Assembly (NCBI GenBank): GCA_025464545.1
Contig: JAODMA010000186.1
Span: forward strand, 1-9,153
Source: Arthrobacter sp.
GTDB taxonomy: Bacteria; Actinomycetota; Actinomycetes; Actinomycetales; Micrococcaceae
Direction of reading: 5' to 3'
Length of the DNA stretch: 9,153 nucleotides
The position numbers and the translations under genes were made by a program. Below are positions 1 to 4,917 of the stretch, one piece after another. The notes beneath the pieces were generated by a model. The model saw only the letters and a list, made by a program, of their open reading frames with translations, ran no database searches and was not told the DNA's origin. Position 1 is the first letter of the stretch. Each line of letters opens with the position of its first letter.

Positions 1-362
1 AGACGAACCGCCGCCGCGAGATCCAGGTCAAATACAACACCGAGCGCGGAATCGACCCGCAGCCGCTGCGGAAGAAGATTGCGGACATCACGGACCAGAT
101 CGCCAAGGAGGACGCGGACACCCGCGAACTGCTGGCCGCTTCGGGCAAGGCGCGGGGCAAGGGCAAGGGCGCTTCGAAGGTGCGGGCCGACGGGCTCGCG
201 GCCGCTCCGGCCGAGGACCTCGTGGGGCTGATCGAACAACTTACGGAGCAGATGCACGCGGCGGCCGGAGAACTCCAGTTCGAGCTCGCCGCCCGCCTCC
301 GCGACGAGGTCGGTGAGCTGAAGAAGGAACTCCGTCAGATGCAGTCCGCCGGGCATGCCTAG
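1..362 (+). CDS. uvrB: UvrABC system protein B, C-terminal end (partial)
   Basis: This is the last 119 codons of an excision-repair helicase subunit. The frame enters from the left edge (first full codon at base 3) and stops with TAG at 360-362. The first visible residues (TNRRREIQVKYNTERGI) match the segment just after helicase motif VI in UvrB, where the pattern Q-x-x-YN-x-x-x-GI-x-P is typical. A Lys/Gly/Ala-rich linker follows (about codons 49-65). The final 40 or so residues form the UVR domain, a helical hairpin with the ELQFELAARLRDE core, which in UvrB contacts the homologous domain of UvrC. UvrB takes over damaged DNA from UvrA and positions UvrC for the dual incision. The ATPase part lies outside the window. 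The end of the gene looks intact. A candidate -10 box for the next gene touches its stop codon. Confidence 0.93.
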   Translation, partial: TNRRREIQVKYNTERGIDPQPLRKKIADITDQIAKEDADTRELLAASGKARGKGKGASKVRADGLAAAPAEDLVGLIEQLTEQMHAAAGELQFELAARLRDEVGELKKELRQMQSAGHA

Positions 363-370
363 GGTAAAGT
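360..370 (+). promoter_or_regulatory. Candidate -10 region for the riboswitch-TerC transcript
   Basis: Two overlapping TANNNT hexamers, TAGGGT (360-365) and TAAAGT (365-370), lie just upstream of the riboswitch aptamer. The second would place the transcript start near base 377, three bases before helix P1 of the aptamer begins. No convincing -35 hexamer is seen at 16-18 bases upstream, so this is a position-based inference. Confidence 0.35.
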
Positions 371-376
371 GGGTCG

Positions 377-495
377 AACGTAGGGGAGTATCCCAAGCGC
401 TACGATCGTCAACACGCACGGCATAGATGCCTTGCCGGGCGTAGCGGGCAGCCAGGCAGTACCACGCCGGGGCAGTCGGAGAGACTTACACCGCT
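377..495 (+). ncRNA. yybP-ykoY manganese riboswitch
   Basis: The leader upstream of the TerC gene carries the conserved parts of the yybP-ykoY aptamer in the right order. The 5' core GGGGAGTA is at 383-390. The loop segment TCGTCAACACG lies at 406-416. The 3' core GAGAGACTTAC is at 479-489. Pairings can be traced by eye. P1 is GTAGG (380-384) with CTTAC (485-489), including one G-U pair. A perfect 7-bp helix joins CGCTACG (398-404) with CGTAGCG (440-446). Inside it GGCA/TGCC (420-423/428-431) closes a TAGA loop. A further hairpin GGC/GCC (455-457/466-468) is possible. In this family Mn2+ is bound between the two core loops and turns on genes for Mn2+ export or metallation, TerC proteins being a classic target. 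The expression platform is unclear: there is no U-tract terminator, so control of translation or Rho-type termination is likely. About 30 bases separate the aptamer from the GTG start. Confidence 0.85.
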
Positions 496-509
496 CAGTC
501 GCACCCTGC

Positions 510-515
510 GAAAGG
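510..515 (+). promoter_or_regulatory. Ribosome binding site of the TerC gene
   Basis: GAAAGG sits 7 bases before GTG at 523 and supports that start. It lies 20 bases downstream of the aptamer's 3' strand, close enough to be masked by the expression platform of the riboswitch. No complementary masking sequence was identified by eye. Confidence 0.5.
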
Positions 516-522
516 TATCTTC

Positions 523-1551
523 GTGCCCGAACTTCCTATCTGGTTCGAGGTCGGCTCTTTTGTCGTCCTCGGCATCATCCTCGCCATCGACCTGCTACTG
601 GTCCTGAAGCGCCCGCATGAGCCTTCCATGAAGGAGGCCGGACTGTGGGTTTCCTTCTACATCGCCTTGGCGCTGGCTTTCGCGGCCGCCATGTTCGCCT
701 TCACCGGCCCCGAATACGGCGGACAGTTCCTCGCCGGCTGGGTGACCGAGTACAGCCTGAGCATCGATAACCTGTTCGTGTTCATCATTATCATGGCCCG
801 CTTCTCGGTACCGCGTAAGTACCAGCAGGAAGTGCTCATGGTGGGCATCATCATCGCGCTGATCCTCCGCGGCATCTTCATTCTGCTCGGCGCCATCGTG
901 ATCGAACAGTTCAGCTGGGTCTTCTACATCTTCGGCGCCTTCCTGCTCTGGACTGCCTGGAAGCAGGCCCAGGATGAGGGCGAGGACGAGGAAGACACCG
1001 AAAACCCGCTGATCGCCCGGATCCGCAAGGTCCTGCCGATGTCGGAGAAGTTCGACGGCGGCAAGCTCCGCACCGTCGTGGACGGCAAAAAGGTCTTCAC
1101 TCCGATGCTGATCGTCTTCGTGACCATCGGCATGACGGACCTGCTCTTCGCCGTCGACTCCATCCCGGCCATCTTCGGCCTCACCCAGAGCGCCTTCATC
1201 GTCTTCACCGCGAACATCTTCGCCCTGATGGGTCTGCGTCAGCTGTACTTCCTGCTGGGCGGCCTGATGAACCGCCTTATCTACTTGAAGCACGCGCTGT
1301 CCGTGATTCTGGCGTTCATCGGCGTCAAGCTCGTCCTGCACGCCATGCACGTCAACGAATTGCCGTTCATCAACGGCGGCCAGCACATTGAGTGGGCGCC
1401 CGAGATCCCGACGTACGTCTCCCTCGGCGTGATCATCGGCACGATCATCGTGGCGGTCATTGCCAGCCTGGCCAGCTCCAAGGCCTCCAAGGCGAAGCTG
1501 GACGCCCGCCTCGAAGAGGACTCCCGCAAGAGCCTTAGCGACGCCGAGTAA
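523..1551 (+). CDS. TerC family integral membrane protein, probable Mn2+ transporter
   Basis: This 342-residue protein starts at GTG 523, backed by GAAAGG 7 bases upstream. It is a complete TerC/Alx-type membrane protein with roughly seven to nine hydrophobic segments (about 10-28, 41-60, 78-92, 103-126, 130-147, 193-215, 222-247, 256-274, 297-316). The family signatures are visible: TEYSLSIDN (75-83) with conserved acidic residues in the first half, and the matching TDLLFAVDSIP (205-215) in the second half. FALMGLRQLYFLL (233-245) and YLKHALSVILAFIGVKL (254-270) follow. An acidic cytoplasmic stretch DEGEDEEDTE (151-160) splits the halves. Family members (E. coli Alx, Bacillus YkoY/YceF) move Mn2+ across the membrane, for export or for metallating secreted enzymes; older names refer to tellurite resistance. 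The upstream Mn2+ riboswitch makes a manganese role the best guess here. The C-terminal tail is charged and soluble. Confidence 0.92.
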   Translation: MPELPIWFEVGSFVVLGIILAIDLLLVLKRPHEPSMKEAGLWVSFYIALALAFAAAMFAFTGPEYGGQFLAGWVTEYSLSIDNLFVFIIIMARFSVPRKYQQEVLMVGIIIALILRGIFILLGAIVIEQFSWVFYIFGAFLLWTAWKQAQDEGEDEEDTENPLIARIRKVLPMSEKFDGGKLRTVVDGKKVFTPMLIVFVTIGMTDLLFAVDSIPAIFGLTQSAFIVFTANIFALMGLRQLYFLLGGLMNRLIYLKHALSVILAFIGVKLVLHAMHVNELPFINGGQHIEWAPEIPTYVSLGVIIGTIIVAVIASLASSKASKAKLDARLEEDSRKSLSDAE

Positions 1552-1557
1552 CTCGGC
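1543..1557 (+). other. Hairpin with the TerC stop codon in its loop
   Basis: GCCGAG (1543-1548) pairs perfectly with CTCGGC (1552-1557), leaving the TAA stop codon of the TerC gene as a three-base loop. A second small stem, GTCCG (1560-1564) with CGGAC (1573-1577), follows at once and ends just before the GTG of the MFS gene. Neither stem has a U-tract, so a weak terminator or a processing structure is possible, and chance is also possible. Confidence 0.3.
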
Positions 1558-1566
1558 TCGTCCGGC

Positions 1567-1572
1567 TAAGCT
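1567..1572 (+). promoter_or_regulatory. Candidate leaderless -10 box for the MFS gene
   Basis: TAAGCT ends six bases before the GTG at 1579, and there is no Shine-Dalgarno sequence in front of that GTG. This spacing would place the transcript start on the start codon, as in the leaderless mRNAs common in actinobacteria. The same TAAGCT hexamer stands before the helicase start on the other strand. No clear -35 box is seen. Confidence 0.38.
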
Positions 1573-1578
1573 CGGACC

Positions 1579-2946
1579 GTGAAAATATTTGAAGCAGCAG
1601 CACCCGGCGGTACGGTGCTGGATCCCCGACGGGTCCAGCGCCGTACCGTTTCGGTGTTAAGCGCAGCCCAGCTCCTCAGCGGCGTGGGCAGCGGTGCCAG
1701 TCTTTCCGTCGGGTCCCTGCTGGCCGTGCAGCTCTCGGGCTCCAACGCCTGGGCCGGTTCGGTCACCACGGCCGTGACGCTTGCCGCCGCCGTCGCGGCT
1801 CTCCCGCTGGCGGGGCTGGCGGGCCGCCGGGGCCGCCGGGCCGCGCTCGTGAGTGGGCAGCTGGCGGCGATGGCCGGGTCCCTGCTGATCATCCTCGCAA
1901 CCGTCAGCGGGGCGTTTTCGGTGCTGCTGCTGGGGTCCGCCCTGCTCGGACTGGGGACGGCGGCCAATCTCCAGGCCCGCTTCGCCGCCGTCGACCTGGC
2001 CGACGCCGGACACCGGGGCCGCTCCCTCGCAATCGTCGTGTGGTCGGTCACCATCGGTGCCGTCGCCGGACCAAACCTGATCCGTCCCGGAGCCGTTGTG
2101 GGCGAGGCGCTGGGACTGCCGGCCCTGGCCGGCCCGTTCGTGTTCTCCGCAGCAGGCCTGGCCCTCGCAGCCCTCCTGCTGCTGGTCGGCCTGCGTCCGG
2201 ACCCCCTGCTGCTGGCCGCCCGGATAAGCGCCGCCGGAGCCGCGCCGGCAGCGAAGGGAAGCACGGCAGTCCGACGTCGGCACGCCCTCCGCAATGGACT
2301 GCAGGCGGTCGGGGCCTCGCCGCGGGCCCGCCTGGCCCTGCTGGCCATCGTGGCAGCCCACGGTTGCATGGTCGCCGTCATGTCGATGACACCGCTGCAT
2401 CTCCAGCTGCTGAGCGAGGGGTCCCTGGCCGGCATGCCGGCCGGCCATGCCCACACCGCCAGCACCGATGTCCTGGTGCTGATCGGATTCACCATCTCGC
2501 TGCACATCGCAGGCATGTTCGCACTGTCCCCGGTGATGGGCTGGCTCACGGACAAAGCGGGCCGCCGGCCGGTGATTGTCCTGGGGCACGGGCTGATCCT
2601 GCTCGCAGTTGGTGTTGCCGGCTTCGGGCAGCAACAGCCCCTGCTGGTGACAGTGGGGCTCGTCCTGCTTGGGCTCGGCTGGTCCGCGGCCACCATCGCC
2701 GCCTCCACTCTGCTCGGAGAAAGCGTCGCTGCCGAGGACCGGGTCCTGGTCCAGGGCGTGGCGGACACCCTGATGGGAGCTGCCGGGGCCATCGGCGCCG
2801 GCTTCTCCGGGGTGGTGATGAGCAGCCTGGGCTACTTGGGCCTCAACCTGGCAGCAGCGGCCCTCGCGGTGGCCGTGCTGGCCGTGGCCGTCCCCTCCGT
2901 GGTCCGGAGCCGCCGCACCTCAGCCGCAGGCGCCCGACCGGACTGA
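1579..2946 (+). CDS. MFS transporter (drug efflux type)
   Basis: The 455-residue product has about twelve hydrophobic segments and two copies of the major facilitator loop signature: AGLAGRRGRRAAL (78-90) between TM2 and TM3, and GWLTDKAGRRPVI (321-333) between TM8 and TM9. This layout fits a 12-TM proton-driven efflux carrier in the cytoplasmic membrane; the substrate cannot be read from sequence. A basic cytoplasmic linker (about 205-250) joins the halves. The stretch MTPLHLQLLSEG (270-281), then MPAGHAHTAS (286-295) with two histidines, sits just before the conserved TISLHIAGMFALSP. GTG 1579 is chosen because it covers the whole frame and has a -10-like box six bases upstream. GTG 1615 is an alternative that would remove 12 residues of poorly conserved N-terminus. 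The gene follows TerC by 27 bases in the same direction, but the start architecture hints at its own promoter. It converges with the hydrolase frame, 37 bases away. Confidence 0.88.
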   Translation: MKIFEAAAPGGTVLDPRRVQRRTVSVLSAAQLLSGVGSGASLSVGSLLAVQLSGSNAWAGSVTTAVTLAAAVAALPLAGLAGRRGRRAALVSGQLAAMAGSLLIILATVSGAFSVLLLGSALLGLGTAANLQARFAAVDLADAGHRGRSLAIVVWSVTIGAVAGPNLIRPGAVVGEALGLPALAGPFVFSAAGLALAALLLLVGLRPDPLLLAARISAAGAAPAAKGSTAVRRRHALRNGLQAVGASPRARLALLAIVAAHGCMVAVMSMTPLHLQLLSEGSLAGMPAGHAHTASTDVLVLIGFTISLHIAGMFALSPVMGWLTDKAGRRPVIVLGHGLILLAVGVAGFGQQQPLLVTVGLVLLGLGWSAATIAASTLLGESVAAEDRVLVQGVADTLMGAAGAIGAGFSGVVMSSLGYLGLNLAAAALAVAVLAVAVPSVVRSRRTSAAGARPD

Positions 2947-2976
2947 ACCGGGGCCGTCCGGCTGTCGCCCGGGCGC

Positions 2977-2996
2977 GGTCGGGTCAGTCCCGGACC
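2977..2996. terminator. Possible bidirectional hairpin between convergent genes
   Basis: GGTCGGG (2977-2983) can pair with CCC and GACC (2989-2991, 2993-2996) around a five-base loop, with one bulged G at 2992. An overlapping longer pairing, CGCCCGG (2966-2972) with CCGGGCG (2995-3001), is also possible. The structure lies 30 bases after the MFS stop and contains the ancestral stop codon of the hydrolase frame (2984-2986). No U-tract follows on either strand, so a U-less actinobacterial terminator is only a suggestion. Confidence 0.3.
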
Positions 2997-4315
2997 GGGC
3001 GCGTAAGCCCCAGCAGCCGGACAAAGATCCCCTCGCCGTCATCGGCGATGCCGTCGTGGTGGAAGTCCGCAGACTCACACACCTGCAGGCCGCGGACCGC
3101 GGCCGCGGTCTCCAGCGACAGCTCCCGGTCCACTTAGATGTCATCGCTGTAGACGGCAGCCGCCACCGGAACGCTGTTGAGGGCCAGACGCTCCGGATCG
3201 TACAGCGGAGCCCAATCGGCTTTTTCCGCCAGCAGTTGCGCGACGTTCCGCAGCGGGCGGAGTGCCGGATCCTGTTCGAAATACCAGGGATAGACCATCT
3301 CGCCTGTCAATAGCGGCTCCGGAGCATCCGGCCGGAACTCCGGGAAGTCCTGGAGCACCCGCCAGGCGGCCCAGTCGGTGGCCTCGCCCTGGGCGTAGAT
3401 GGATTCGTGCATCAGCGCGTACAGCGGGTTGCCGGACCGGGAAACCAGGCCACGGACCTGTTCGAGGAAGGCGTCGGAGAGCCTCTCGCCGTCGGCAGTG
3501 CCGACGAAGGCGTCCTCCAGCAGGTGGTGCAGGGCGTCCACCCGGGTGTTGCCGCCGAGGAACGAGCCCACCATCTGGAAGCGCTCCACCGTGAGCGGTG
3601 AGCCGTCCGGCAGGATCACTTCGGCCTCCCTCAGGTGCCGGGCAATGCTGCTGACGGCCTGGCGGTCCTCGGGGTACCAACCGAAGTATTCGGCGTTCCG
3701 GGCGGCGACGCGCCTGAAGGTGGCCCGATAAACGCGGTCCGCGGACCCCCTCAGCGGAGCCAGCCCGCCGGTGATGAGGACTTCGCGAAGACCCTCAGGG
3801 GCGAAGGAGAGGTAACTCAGGGCACAGAACCCGCCGTAGCTCTGGCCGTAGACGGTCCAGGGCGCTGCGCCCAGCGTCTGCCGGATGGCCTCGGCGTCCG
3901 CGACGATGGAGTCCGCGCGGAAATGGGTCAGATAGCCGGCCTGGTCCGCTTCGTTGCCCCGCAGCGGGAGCGTGTTGCGGTCGATGGCGGAGGACAGGCC
4001 GGTGCCGCGCTGGTCCAGCATAAGGATGCGGAAGTCCTTGGCAGCTGCCTTACTCCAGCCGCCGAGGGCGGGCAGACGGGTGCCGCGCCCGCCGGGACCG
4101 CCCTGCAGGTAGAGCAGCCAGGGCAGCTCAGCCGCCGCGTCCTCGCTGTGGTCCGCGGAGACGTACTCGCGGGCGAACACCGTGATCGTCTCGCCGCGGC
4201 CGGGACCCGTACCGCCGCCGAAGTGGTCCAAGGGCACCTCGAAGTAGTGCTCCACGGTGCGCATGCCGCGGTACTCGTGTTGCGCTTTGACTGTATGCGG
4301 GACGGTGCCGGCCAT
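2984..4315 (-). pseudogene. Alpha/beta hydrolase (proline iminopeptidase-like, S33), interrupted by an in-frame TAA
   Basis: The frame encodes a 443-codon hydrolase read through one internal stop; only 393 residues are translated before TAA at 3134-3136. Visible motifs are the oxyanion-hole QGGPGG (71-76), DQRGTG (101-106) and the nucleophile elbow GQSYGG with Ser159, all typical of S33 proline iminopeptidase-like enzymes. A lid region with PWYFEQDP follows (about 343-350). The end, VPVAAAVYSDDI then stop, carries the probable catalytic Asp (391 or 392). After the stop the same frame runs on as VDRELSLETAAAVRGLQV and SADFHHDGIADDGEG to a normal TGA at 2984-2986. HHDG looks like the catalytic-His site of the family, so the truncated product should be inactive. 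One third-position change, TAC or TAT (Tyr) to TAA, explains the break. ATG 4315 is preferred as start since conserved residues (HEYRGMRTVEHYFEVPLDH) begin soon after. GTG 4405, overlapping the upstream stop by 8 bases, is an alternative. Neither has a clear Shine-Dalgarno. It is probably cotranscribed with the GNAT gene. Confidence 0.82.
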
Positions 4316-4397
4316 GGTGCCGCCGGAACGCGCTCCTTCGGCCTCCAGCAGGTCCGCGCGGGCGGGCCCGGACGGCGGCAGATCAGCCACCTGACGG

Positions 4398-4898
4398 TCA
4401 GCCACCGGTATGCGCCCGGAGCGAGGTGCCGAAGGATTCCAGCGCGGCACCGGTGAGTCGGAACGTTGACCATTCCTCCATAGGTGCGGCACCCAGGTTC
4501 TTGTAGAAGTTGATGGAGGGTTCGTTCCAGTCCAGGACGCTCCATTCCACCCGCGCGTAGCCACGGTCGACGGCGGTCGCGGCAAGGTGCTGCAGGAGGG
4601 CCTTGCCGTGGCCGGCGCCGCGGGCCTCGGGCTTCACGTACAGGTCCTCGAGGTAGATCCCGTGCACGCCTTCCCACGTGGAGTAGTTCAGGAACCAGAG
4701 CGCGAAGCCCTGCACGTCGCCGGCTTCGTTCTCGGCCATCGTCGCAAAGATCCGCGGATTCTCACCGAACAGCGCGGCCTCAAGCATCTCGGGGGTGTTC
4801 CGGACCGCGTCCGGCTCCTTCTCGTAGATCGCCAGATCGTGGATCATCTGCAGGATTGCGGGGACATCGTTTGCCGTCGCTGGCCGGATTACACTCAT
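4398..4898 (-). CDS. GNAT N-acetyltransferase, spermidine/spermine acetyltransferase-like
   Basis: This complete 166-residue protein belongs to the Gcn5-related acetyltransferases, which transfer an acetyl group from acetyl-CoA to an amine. The acetyl-CoA binding motif A is visible as IYLEDLYVKPEARGAGHGKALL (about 82-103), with the R/Q-x-x-G-x-G/A signature as RGAGHG. Motif B follows as EWSVLDWNEPSINFYKNLGA (about 118-137). The combination IYLED plus WNEPSINFYK is the hallmark of the diamine or thialysine acetyltransferase branch (SAT1/SAT2), and the length matches. A polyamine or lysine analogue is thus the likely substrate, but assignment from sequence alone is not firm. ATG 4898 has no Shine-Dalgarno; TAAACT six bases upstream suggests a possible leaderless start. 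It begins 19 bases after the helicase stop and may also be read from that gene. It is cytoplasmic, with no signal peptide. Confidence 0.88.
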   Translation of the reverse strand: MSVIRPATANDVPAILQMIHDLAIYEKEPDAVRNTPEMLEAALFGENPRIFATMAENEAGDVQGFALWFLNYSTWEGVHGIYLEDLYVKPEARGAGHGKALLQHLAATAVDRGYARVEWSVLDWNEPSINFYKNLGAAPMEEWSTFRLTGAALESFGTSLRAHTGG

Positions 4899-4904
4899 CG
4901 TTCG

Positions 4905-4910
4905 AGTTTA
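4905..4910 (-). promoter_or_regulatory. Candidate leaderless -10 box for the GNAT gene
   Basis: TAAACT (minus strand) ends six bases before the ATG at 4898, inside the 19-base gap after the helicase stop codon. The ATG has no Shine-Dalgarno sequence. A match to TANNNT at this distance fits an internal leaderless promoter. No convincing -35 box is present. Confidence 0.3.
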
Positions 4911-4917
4911 CTAGCGG

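Noticed and set aside
432..620. A 62-codon frame starting inside the riboswitch
   Set aside because: It overlaps the aptamer and the TerC start, lacks a ribosome binding site and has a basic, low-complexity product.
595..1386. A 263-codon open frame antisense to the TerC gene
   Set aside because: It mirrors the codon structure of TerC, is rich in Asp/Glu/His/Gln as expected for an antisense of a GC-rich membrane protein gene, and has no recognisable domain.
1566..2792. A 408-codon open frame antisense to the MFS gene
   Set aside because: Its composition is Ala/Arg/Pro/Ser-rich low complexity, typical of a GC-rich shadow frame. The + strand frame has clear MFS motifs and twelve hydrophobic segments.
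2040..3137. A 365-codon + strand frame spanning the end of the MFS gene and the hydrolase C-terminus
   Set aside because: It is extremely Arg/Pro/Gly-rich without motifs and is out of frame with the recognisable MFS protein.
4316..4585. Extension of the hydrolase frame up to 4585
   Set aside because: It would overlap about 190 bases of the well-supported acetyltransferase gene, and the added residues are low-complexity without family similarity. Starts at 4315 or 4405 are more sensible.
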